Below, in pieces: positions 40,509 through 48,875 of a stretch of 64,000 bases of DNA; the stretch's first letter is position 1, and each line of letters opens with the position of its first letter. Made by a program: the position numbers and the translations under genes. The notes beneath the pieces are model-generated. The model did no database searches and was not told the origin of the DNA. It saw only the letters and a list, made by a program, of their open reading frames with translations. This DNA comes from Paracoccus cavernae (GTDB taxonomy: Bacteria > Pseudomonadota > Alphaproteobacteria > Rhodobacterales > Rhodobacteraceae), in NCBI GenBank assembly GCA_030410095.1, contig JAUFRC010000001.1, positions 1,934,501 to 1,998,500 on the forward strand, written 5' to 3'.

Positions 40509-41524
40509 TTACCATCTCGCCGATCCTTCGCGTGACGCATCGTCCGCAGGTGCCGGCGCCGGTTCACGGCGTTCAAGTTCCCTATGACGTTTAGACACCT
40601 GCCAGCCGGCTTCCGCAAGAGCAGCGGCCATCCCCTCAGCCAAAGTGACGGAACGGTGTTGCCCTCCGGTACATCCGAAACCGATGGCCAGATGGGTTTT
40701 GCCCTCTTGGAGATGGGCAGGCAGGGTAAAAGGATCAGGTCGCGCACTTTCTCGAAGAATTCCGCGATCGCGGATCGGTGGCGACGAAATCCTGCACTTC
40801 CGGATCGCGGCCATCTTTGGCGCGCAATTCGGGGATCCAATGCGGGTTGGCCAGAAAGCGGCAGTCGAACATGATGTCGACCCGCGCGGCACACCGCGCT
40901 TGTACGAAAACGACTGGACCGAGACCGACAGCCGCTTTCCGGCCTCGGTTTCGAACCAATTGGCGAGCTCGGCCTTGAGATCATGGGGCGACAGCTCGGT
41001 CGTGTCCACGAGCACATCGGCGCGGCCCTTGATCGGGGCCAGAAGGTTGCGCTCGGCCATGATGCCGGCAAGCGGATCACCCTCGGCGGAGAGCGGATGG
41101 CGGCGGCGCGTCTCGCTGTAGCGGCGCAGCAGCGTCTCGGGTGCGGAATCGAGATAGAGCACCTCGAGCGTGTAATCGGGACGCCGCGTCAGCCGGTCGA
41201 TCAGCTCGATAAGGTTGGCCGCCGAAAAGTCGCGGTTGCGCACATCCAGCCCCAAAGCCAGCGGCACGGGTCGCGCCGGCCCGTCGAGAAGGCGCGGGAT
41301 CAGCGTCAGAGGCAGGTTGTCGATCGCCTCGTAACCCAGATCCTCGAGCACGTTGATCGCAGTCGAGCGCCCTGCCCCGAAGGGCCGGTCACCAGAACGA
41401 GGCGCTGGCTGGCCTCGCCATGATCGCCGGGCTGCGACGCATCGACGCCTGCATGGTGGTTGCCACCATTCACCGGTCCGGCCGTCACGCCACGTTGCGC
41501 ATTCTGTTCCATCTTGTCCGTCAC
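40509..41524 (-). CDS. rapZ: RapZ-type RNase adapter / P-loop nucleotide-binding protein, four frame breaks
   Basis: YvcJ/RapZ family, an RNA-binding GTPase-like regulator. Walker A is [21 protein letters not shown]; the C-terminal signature reads [28 protein letters not shown]-like [21 protein letters not shown] and [13 protein letters not shown] 41524 lies 3 nt after the hprK stop. Breaks: 41375-41378 (G5 to G4), 40881-40883 (G4 to G3), 40766-40770 (GATCG for GATTCG, in [13 protein letters not shown]) and 40728-40731 (T5 to T4). Repaired length is 339 residues. Confidence 0.92.
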
Positions 41525-41527
41525 GGC

Positions 41528-41936
41528 CTAGACGGCCCTTCCTTTAAGCAGAAACTGCACTATTACCGCATCAAAATGTGGTCTCATCGGTCCCTGCACA
41601 AGGGGCAGGCTTACCCCCAGCAAAGCCCGTTCGCGGCGCGGAGGCAACCGCTCCGGCTCGTCGGAGGAAAGATCGACGACAACTGTGACTTCCGAGCGAC
41701 CCGCAGCATCCGCGGCAAGGATGCCGACGCCGCGCGCCTCGATCATGCCGCGCAGTGTTTCGGGCGCATCGGCGTATAGGTGGCCGTCTTCGGCATCAAG
41801 CAGCGTGCGGTCGTCGGCGACGAGAGCCGCCCCGCGCCATGAGCGCGAGCGCGAGCGTCGACTTGCCCGAACCCGAGGGGCCGAGAATCAAGACGGCGCG
41901 ACCGCCGATCACCACGCATGAGCCGTGAACGATCAT
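41528..41936 (-). CDS. hprK: HPr kinase/phosphorylase, short alphaproteobacterial form, one frame break
   Basis: Phosphorylates HPr on its regulatory serine. This is the short form lacking the N-terminal domain: [19 protein letters not shown], Walker [33 protein letters not shown], and the C-terminal [11 protein letters not shown] and [13 protein letters not shown]. The break at 41830-41833 needs two G added ([10 protein letters not shown]). Repaired length is 136 residues. ATG 41936 is preceded by AGGGAG. First gene of the hprK-rapZ-EIIA-ptsH unit. Confidence 0.9.
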
Positions 41937-42357
41937 TTTATGCTCCCTGCCCGTGCGGCCCGAGATCCCGCGGGCCGCGCCATCGGACCCGCAAGCGCGG
42001 TTGCGCACCGTCGCGCGCTCCGCTGCCGCACGTCCTGCCGTCGCATGCTTTGCCGAGGCATGTCCTGCCGCCCGTCCATTTTCCCTCGACCTTGATGCGG
42101 AATGGTTCACCATCCTTCGAGGCCATAGAGGCCCCTCCGGCGCGAATCGACCCTGCGGCCCTCGCGGAAAAGGCGATCAGCCACCCGCGCCGCATTGCGG
42201 AAATTCACGATCACTCTAACTTAAACTAAATGATTGCGCTAAACATCTGTGGTTGCGCTAACTGCCCGAACTGCGGCCTTCCTTCATGGAAATGCCATGT
42301 TATAGCACGGGCAAAGGATCGGCTTTAGCCGGTCTCCTTCATGCAGGAGCACATGAT
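41937..42357. promoter_or_regulatory. hprK-pckA divergent region with repeated TTGCGCTAA sites
   Basis: 421 bases without a recognisable gene. In many alphaproteobacteria the chvI-chvG two-component genes fill this place; I find no trace of them. A minus-strand frame from about 42117 (MASKDGEPFRIKVEG) runs to the hprK start but has an Arg/Gly-rich, family-less tail. Two direct copies of TTGCGCTAA occur at 42234-42242 and 42253-42261, 19 bp apart, about 100 nt before pckA; their GCGCTAA(C) half resembles LacI-family operators, so they are candidate sites for control of pckA. Confidence 0.5.
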
Positions 42358-43954
42358 ATGGCCACACCGCGCGTAAACCCGAACTGCCGTCTGGAAGACC
42401 AGGGATCACGGGGCTGGGCAACGTCTATTACAACCTTCTCGAGCCTGCTTTGATCGACGCCGCCATCCAGCGCGGTGAAGGCAAGCTGGGCCTCGGCGGT
42501 GCTTTCCTCGTTTCGACCGGCGCCCATACCGGCCGTTCGCCCAAGGACAAATTCGTCGTCCGCACCCCTCGGTCGAAGGATCGATCTGGTGGGAGAACAA
42601 CAAGCCGATGTCGCCCGAACATTTCGACGTGCTCCACGCCGATATGCTCGAGCACATGAAGGGCCGCGACTATTATGTGCAGGACCTTTACGCCGGTGCC
42701 GACCCCGCGCTGCGCCTTGACGTGCGCGTGGTGAGCGAGCTGGCCTGGCACAACCTCTTCATCCGCCACCTGCTGCGCCGCCCCGAAGCGGCCGAGCTGG
42801 CAAGCTTCCTGCCGCAGTTCACCATCATCAACTGCCCGAGCTTCAAGGCCGATCCGGCCCGTCACGGCTCGCGCAGCGAAACCGTCATCGCGATCAACTT
42901 CGACAAAAAGATGATCCTGATCGGCAACACCCAGTATTCGGGCGAAAACAAGAAGGGCGTGTTCACCATCCTGAACTACCTTCTGCCGGAAAAAGGCGTG
43001 ATGCCGATGCATTGCTCGGCCAACCACGCGCATGGCGACAAAGATGATGTCGCGATCTTCTTCGGTCTGTCGGGCACCGGCAAGACCACGCTTTCGGCCG
43101 ATCCCTCGCGCACGCTGATCGGCGACGACGAGCACGGCTGGTCGGATAACGGCGTCTTCAACTTCGAAGGCGGCTGCTATGCGAAAACCATCAGCCTCTC
43201 GGCCGAACACGAGCCGGAAATCTATGCGACCACGCATAAATTCGGCACCGTAATCGAGAACATGGTCTACGATCAGGACACGCTTGAACTCGACTTCGAG
43301 GACAACTCGATCACCGACAACATGCGTTGCGCCTATCCGCTCGACTATATCTCGAACGCATCGGCCGACAGCCTTGGCGGCAAGCCCAAGAACGTGATCA
43401 TGCTGACCTGCGACGCCTACGGCGTCCTGCCCCCGATCGCGCGTCTGACGCCGGCGCAGGCGATGTACCACTTCCTCTCGGGCTTCACCTCGAAGACCCC
43501 GGGCACCGAAGTCGGCATCGTCGAGCCGACCCCGACCTTCTCGACCTGCTTCGGCGCGCCCTTCATGCCGCGTCGCCCCGAGGAATACGGCAAGCTGCTG
43601 CAGAAACGCATCGCGGAAACCGGCGCGCATTGCTGGCTGGTGAACACCGGCTGGACCGGCGGCGCTTTCGGCACCGGCAAGCGCATGCCGATCAAGGCGA
43701 CCCGCGCGCTTCTGGCGGCGGCGCTGGACGGCTCGCTCAACGGCGTCGAATTCCGCAAGGATCCGAACTTCGGCTTCGACGTTCCGGTCTCGGTTCCGGG
43801 CGTTGATGTGACGCTGCTCGACCCGCGCGCGACCTGGGCGGATGGTAATGCGTATGACGCGCAGGCCCGCAAACTGGTCGGCATGTTCAGCGACAACTTC
43901 GCGCAATATGTCGACAAGATCGACGAGGACGTCAAAGCGGCAGCCATCGGCTGA
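42358..43954 (+). CDS. pckA: Phosphoenolpyruvate carboxykinase (ATP), two frame breaks
   Basis: Gluconeogenic enzyme, oxaloacetate plus ATP to PEP. Seen are [28 protein letters not shown]-type segment ([19 protein letters not shown]), the kinase-1a motif [38 protein letters not shown] and [18 protein letters not shown] 42358 follows AGGAG by 9 nt. The frame breaks at 42402-42404 (G4 to G3; [14 protein letters not shown]) and 42565-42568 (C5 to C4; [14 protein letters not shown]). Repaired length is 532 residues. Confidence 0.96.
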
Positions 43955-43974
43955 TCCCGCCCGACAAATTCTGC

Positions 43975-44001
43975 AAAAGGGCGGCCAAAGGCCGCCCTTT
44001 T
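43975..44001 (+). terminator. pckA intrinsic terminator
   Basis: GGGCGGCC and GGCCGCCC (43979-43997) form a perfect 8-bp stem with an AAA loop, with AAAA before and TTTT after, starting 20 nt behind the pckA stop. Confidence 0.9.
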
Positions 44002-44077
44002 CACGTCGGGGTGATGGACAATCCCCGACCCTCTGGTCACCATCCCTTCAAAGAACCGACCAAAGGGAGAGTCCAAC

Positions 44078-45385
44078 GTGTTGAGAATCCTGTCTCGGCC
44101 AGCCACCCGCCTCATGGAGCGCTGGCTGCCTGACGCCTTCATCTTCGTCCTCATTCTGACGATCATCGCGGTGCTTGCCGCCGTCCTCGTCGAGGGCAAC
44201 ACGCCCCTTGCCGTCATGCAGATGTGGGGCGAAGGCTTCTGGAAACTGCTCGAATTCTCGATGCAGATGCTTTTGGTGCTGGTCACCGGCTATATTCTCG
44301 CCAGCTCTCCGCCGGTCAAACGCCTGCTGCGCAAACTGGCCAGCGTCGCGACCTCGGCCGGTTCGGCAATCGTGCTGGTCACTGTGGTTTCGCTGGTCGC
44401 AAGCTGGCTGAACTGGGGCTTTGGTCTGGTCGTCGGCGCGATCTTCGCCAAGGAGCTCGCGCGCCAGATCAAGGTCGATTACCGCCTGCTGGTCGCCTCG
44501 GCCTATTCGGGTTTCGTGATCTGGCATGCGGGCCTTTCGGGCTCGATCCCGCTGACGATCACCACGCCGGGCCATTTCGCCGAGCCGCAGCTTGGCCTGA
44601 TCCCGACCTCCGAGACGATCTTCGCGCCGTGGAACCTGATCATCGTCGCGGTGCTTTTCGTCGTCATCCCGCTGGCCAACCGCATGATGATGCCCCCGAG
44701 CATGAGACCGTCCTCGTCTCGCCCGAGGCACTGGCCGAGAACGAGCCCGCGCCGATGCCGGCCAACCCCACCCCGCCGAGCGGATGGAGAACAGCCGCCT
44801 GCTGATGTGGGTCGTGGGCATCCCCGCGCTGGCTTGGCTCGTCTATTACTTCGTGAACGGCGGCGGGTTGAACCTGAACGTCGTGAACTTCATGTTCCTG
44901 TTTCTCGGGATCGTGCTGCACGGCACCGCGCGCAGTTTCCTCGCGGCGCTGGATTCCGCGATCCGCGGCGGCGCGGGCATTGTCGTCCAGTTCCCCTTTA
45001 CGCGGGGATCATGGCGATCATGACCGGCTCGGGGCTGGGGACCAGCCTGTCCGAGTTCTTCGTCTCGATCTCGACGGCCACGACCCTGCCCTTCTGGACC
45101 TTCATCGCGGGCGGGATCATCAATATCTTCGTGCCCTCGGGTGGCGGACAATGGGCGGTGCAGGCCCCCGTCATGCTGCCGGCGGCGCAGGCGCTTGGCG
45201 CGGATATGCCGCGTGTCGCCATGGCGGTCGCCTGGGGTGATGCATGGACGAACATGCTCCAGCCCTTCTGGGCGCTGCCGATGCTGGGTATCGCGGGGCT
45301 GAAGGCGCGCGACATCATGGGCTATTGCGTCGTGGTGCTGCTGATTTCGGGCATCATCATCGGCGGCGGGCTTTTGGTCCTCTGA
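44078..45385 (+). CDS. AtoE/TIGR00366-type short-chain fatty acid transporter, three frame breaks
   Basis: Integral membrane protein of about 436 residues. Hydrophobic segments include AFIFVLILTIIAVLAAVLV, QMLLVLVTGYILASS, SAIVLVTVVSLVASWLNWGF, LIIVAVLFVVIPLA and the C-terminal MGYCVVVLLISGIIIGGGLL. Family motifs LNWGFGLVVGAIFAKELAR and INIFVPSGGGQWAVQAPVML match AtoE, thought to import short-chain fatty acids such as acetoacetate or butyrate. Breaks: 44693-44697 (C6 to C5), 44776 (C3 to C2) and 44993-44996 (C5 to C4). ATG/GTG choice: TTG-like codons abound, and 44078 fits the family start. Confidence 0.87.
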   Translation: MLRILSRPATRLMERWLPDAFIFVLILTIIAVLAAVLVEGNTPLAVMQMWGEGFWKLLEFSMQMLLVLVTGYILASSPPVKRLLRKLASVATSAGSAIVLVTVVSLVASWLNWGFGLVVGAIFAKELARQIKVDYRLLVASAYSGFVIWHAGLSGSIPLTITTPGHFAEPQLGLIPTSETIFAPWNLIIVAVLFVVIPLANRMMMPPSMRPSSSRPRHWPRTSPRRCRPTPPRRADGEQPPADVGRGHPRAGLARLLLRERRRVEPERRELHVPVSRDRAARHRAQFPRGAGFRDPRRRGHCRPVPLYAGIMAIMTGSGLGTSLSEFFVSISTATTLPFWTFIAGGIINIFVPSGGGQWAVQAPVMLPAAQALGADMPRVAMAVAWGDAWTNMLQPFWALPMLGIAGLKARDIMGYCVVVLLISGIIIGGGLLVL

Positions 45386-45415
45386 CCTCGGCCCCTGCCC
45401 GACCACGCCAAAGTG

Positions 45416-45440
45416 AAAGGGCGGCCCTAGGGCCGCCCTT
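45416..45440. terminator. Bidirectional terminator, atoE-type gene / rnr
   Basis: AAAGGGCGGCCC and GGGCCGCCCTT around a 2-nt centre form a perfect inverted repeat between the convergent transporter and rnr genes. It shares its GGGCGGCC core with the pckA terminator. Confidence 0.8.
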
Positions 45441-45442
45441 CG

Positions 45443-47691
45443 TCATTTCTGGATGCGGATGCGCTTGCGCTTCTTGGCGCGCTGCACCTCTTTGAGACGC
45501 GATTGCACCGACATCTTGCGCGGCCCGCCTTTGCGGCGACCGCGCGGACCGATGGCGAGGCTCTTGCCTTCCAGCTCGATCAGCTCGAGCATCAAGCCGC
45601 CCGTGACCGGAGCCGCCTCGCGCAGACGCACGGTGACTCGCTGGCCGACCGCGATTTCGAGGCCGGTTTCCGACCCCATCAGCGTCTGTTGATCAGCGTC
45701 GTAGATGAAATACTCGTTCCCGATCTCGCGGATCGGCAGCAGGCCGTCCGCGCCGGTCTCGTCCAGCTTCACGAAAGCGCCGAAACGCTGCACGCCGCTG
45801 ATGCGGCCCGCGAAATCGGCCCCGACCCGATCCGAGAGATAGGCCGCGAGATAGCGGTCGGTGGTATCGCGCTCCGCCGCCATCGAGCGGCGCTCGGTCT
45901 CCGAGATATGCTGCGCGGTTTCCGACAGCGTCTCGACATCCTCGTGCGAAAGCCCGTCCTTGCCCCAGCCATGGGCCGAGATCAGCCCCGATGCACGATC
46001 AGATCGGCATAGCGCCGGATCGGCGAGGTGAAATGCGCGTAATTCCTGAGCGCGAGGCCGAAATGGCCCAGCCCTTCGGGCGCATAATAGGCCTGCGTCA
46101 TCGAGCGCAGGGTCGTGACGTTGATCAGCTCGTCGAAATCGGTGCCTTCGGCCTGCGACAGCAAGCGATTGAGCTGGCTGGTTTGCAGCACCTGCCCCTT
46201 GGGCAGAGTGAAACCCGAAGCCTGCGCCACCTCGCGCAAAGCGTCGATCTTGGCGAGCGAGGGTTCCTCGTGGACGCGGAACAAAAGCGGGCGGCGGCGC
46301 GCGATCAGCTCTTCGGCGGCGGCGACGTTGGCCAGCACCATCATCTCTTCGATCAGCTTGTGCGCGTCGTAACGCTCGCGGAAATTGACCGATTTGACGC
46401 GCCCGTCGGGCGTCAGCTCGATCCGGCGCTCGGGCAGATCGAGATCAAGCGGCTGGCGACGCTCCCGCGCGGCTTTGAGTAGCGCGTATGCATGCCACAG
46501 CGGCTTGATGACATAATCGAGATAGGACGCGGTCACCTCGTCGGGATTGCCGTCGGCCGCCGCCTGCGCCTGTTCATAAGACAGTGAGGCGAGCGAGCGC
46601 ATCATGCCACGATGGAACGTATGCGAGAGCTTGTTGCCTTGCGCATCCAGATGCAGCCGCACCGCGATGACCGGACGGTCGACACCTTCATGCAGCGAGC
46701 ACAGATCGCCCGACAGCACATCGGGCAGCATCGGCACGACGCGGTCGGGGAAGTAGCTGGAATTGCCGCGATGCCGCGCCTCGCGGTCGATGGGTGAGCC
46801 GGGCTGGACATAGGCCGCGACATCGGCAATCGCGACCCAGACGATGGCGCCGCCGTCTTCCTCGATCGTGGCTGCGACCGCATCATCGTGGTCGCGCGCA
46901 TCGGCGGGGTCGATTGTGACCAGCGGCACATCGCGCAGATCCTCGCGGCCCTTCATACCGAGCGGGCGCGCCGCATCGGCGGCATGGATCACCGCATCGG
47001 GGAAATCATCGGGAATGCCGTGCTGGTGGATCGCGATCAGGCTGACCGAGCGCGGTGCCGAAGGATCGCCCAGACGCTCGACAATGCGCGCGATCGGCAG
47101 GCCCATGCGGCCTTTGGGGCCCGATTGCTCGGCCTCGACCAGCTCGCCGTCCTGCGCGCCGAACAGGCTGTTCGGGGGCACGCGCCATTCCTTGTCCGAC
47201 CCTTTCTCGATCGGAAGAATGCGGCCGCCGTCACCGTCCTTGCGGAAAATGCCGACGATTTTATGGGGCGTATGGCCGATGCGGCGGATCAGCCGCGCCT
47301 CGTATTGATGATCCTCGCCCTGAACCTCGGCCAGTCGCGCAAGGATGCGCTCGCCGGGGGCGACAGCGGGATCGCCTTTGCGGGCGACGAAAAGGATGCG
47401 CGGCTGAAGGCCCTCGCCCTGCCATTCCATCGGCTTGGCGAACAGATCGCCCTGCGCATCGGGATGGAGGATCTGCACCACCGAGATCGGCGGCAGGCGG
47501 TCGGCGTCGTGATAATGGCGCTTGCGCCGCTCGAGCAGGCCTTCGGCCTCCAGCTCCTTGAGCAGGCGTTTCAGCTCGATCCGTTCGGCACCCTTGATGC
47601 CGAAGGCTTTCGCAATGTCACGTTTCGCGCTCGATTCCGGATGTTCTGCCACCCAGTCGAGAATCTGTTGTCGGGAAGGAATTTGAGCCAT
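45443..47691 (-). CDS. rnr: Ribonuclease R, one frame break
   Basis: Processive 3'-5' exoribonuclease. The N-terminal winged-helix part is RQQILDWVAEHPESSAKRDI; cold-shock domains follow, then the RNB catalytic domain with VTIDPADARDHDDAVAA (metal-binding Asp cluster), HRGNSSYFPDRVVPMLPDVL and NYAHFTSPIRRYADLIVHR; the S1 domain is RISGVQRFGAFVKLDETGADGLLP and the tail is Lys/Arg-rich. The frame breaks at 45986-45989 (G5 to G4), just after the RNB signature; repair gives HRGLISAHGWGKDGLSHED. Repaired length is 749 residues. Confidence 0.95.
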
Positions 47692-47766
47692 GGGCGAAAG
47701 TTACCACCGAAACCCGCCGGACGGCAGAGGCAAAACGCGGCTGCCCCCGAAGCGGGGAAACCCGCC

Positions 47767-47994
47767 TCAGGCCTGCGGGGCCGCCTCGTCGGGAAGCTTG
47801 ATGAAGGCGATGCTGTCGCGCACGATCGGATCGGCCTCGGCACCGGCCTTGATCTGTTCGATCAGCGAGCGGCGCATCGGATAGTTCCAATATTGGTTGA
47901 TATGCTCGGCCACGGCTTTGGGCGCCGGCTCGGGCTGGCTGCGGAAGAAATCCGCCATCTGGGTTGCCATGCGGATCAGCTTGTCCGTTGCCAT
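47767..47994 (-). CDS. fdsD: Formate dehydrogenase delta subunit FdsD
   Basis: 75-residue protein: LIRMATQMADFFRSQPEPAP, then AVAEHINQYWNYPMRRSLIEQ, the pattern of the small delta subunit of NAD-dependent formate dehydrogenases. FdsD is needed for a stable, active complex in Rhodobacter capsulatus and Cupriavidus. It follows fdhD after 1 nt and is the last gene of the fds operon. Intact. Confidence 0.88.
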   Translation of the reverse strand: MATDKLIRMATQMADFFRSQPEPAPKAVAEHINQYWNYPMRRSLIEQIKAGAEADPIVRDSIAFIKLPDEAAPQA

Positions 47995-47995
47995 G

Positions 47996-48840
47996 TTACT
48001 GTCCTTGCTTTGCCGCAATGCGCTGCGGATGGGTATAAAGATCGAAATCCCGACCGCGCGCCCGCGCGATCAGCGTCATGCCGGCGGCCTCGGCCCAGGC
48101 CAGCGCCAATTCGGTCGGCGCCGAAGCCCCGATAATCACCCCCGCCCCGATCCGCGCCGCCTTCTGCACCAGATCGACCGAGAGCCGCGAGGACATGACG
48201 ATCGCGCCCCTGCGCCCGTCGATCCCCTGCCGCGCCAAAGCGCCGGCAAGCTTGTCGAGCGCGTTGTGGCGGCCGACATCCTCGCGAACAACCATCGCCT
48301 GCCCGTCCCAAAAGCCCGCCGCATGGATCGCGGGGTCCGGCGGCGCAGGATCTGGCCCTCGGAGAGAGCGGCCATGGCGCGCCCCACATCCTCGGGGGCA
48401 AGCACCATGCCTTCGCCGACCGCGATGATGTCGGGCAGAGCGGCATCGATGCTGTCGACGCCGCAGAGCCCGCAGCCCACCGGCCCGATCATCGAACGTT
48501 TGCGCTCGATCAGCCCGACCGAGAGGCCCGGCTTCAGCCAAAGCCGCGCCTCGATCCCGCCAAGGCCTTGGGCGCTGACCGCAACCGTCTCGAATCCCGT
48601 AATGTCCTCGGGCGCGGCGATCATGCCTTCGGTCAGGGCGAAGCCCGTCGCGAAATCCTGCAGGTCATGCGGCGAGGCCATCAAGACCGCCTGCGACATG
48701 CCGTCGATGACGATGGCCACGGGCACTTCCTCGGGGCTGGGAGGCAAAGCGGCGGCCCGACCGCGGGCATCGGGCGAACCGGCCTCGAGCCAGCCGCCGT
48801 CGCGCCACATCATCGGAGCCTGTGCCACCTTGTCCTTCAT
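47996..48840 (-). CDS. fdhD: Formate dehydrogenase accessory sulfurtransferase FdhD (FdsC), one frame break
   Basis: Delivers sulfur to the bis-MGD cofactor so that formate dehydrogenase becomes active. The CxxC pair is in [36 protein letters not shown] and [21 protein letters not shown] are other family motifs. The frame breaks at 48332-48335 (C5 to C4), restored to [17 protein letters not shown]. Repaired length is 281 residues. In this operon form it is also called FdsC. Lies between fdsA and fdsD. Confidence 0.93.
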
Positions 48841-48875
48841 CCCCGCACGATCCCGAGCGAACCCCGAACCGGCGC

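Noticed and set aside
41938..42117. Small minus-strand gene starting MASKDGEPFRIKVEG before hprK
   Set aside because: After the first 15 residues it becomes Gly/Arg/Cys-rich with no family character; a frame loss could give an Arg-rich tail ending at the hprK start, but support is too thin.
44001..45416. CRISPR-like repeats from the shared GGGCGGCC arms near 43980 and 45420
   Set aside because: These are two ordinary intrinsic terminators with the same GC core, 1.4 kb apart, with no array structure.
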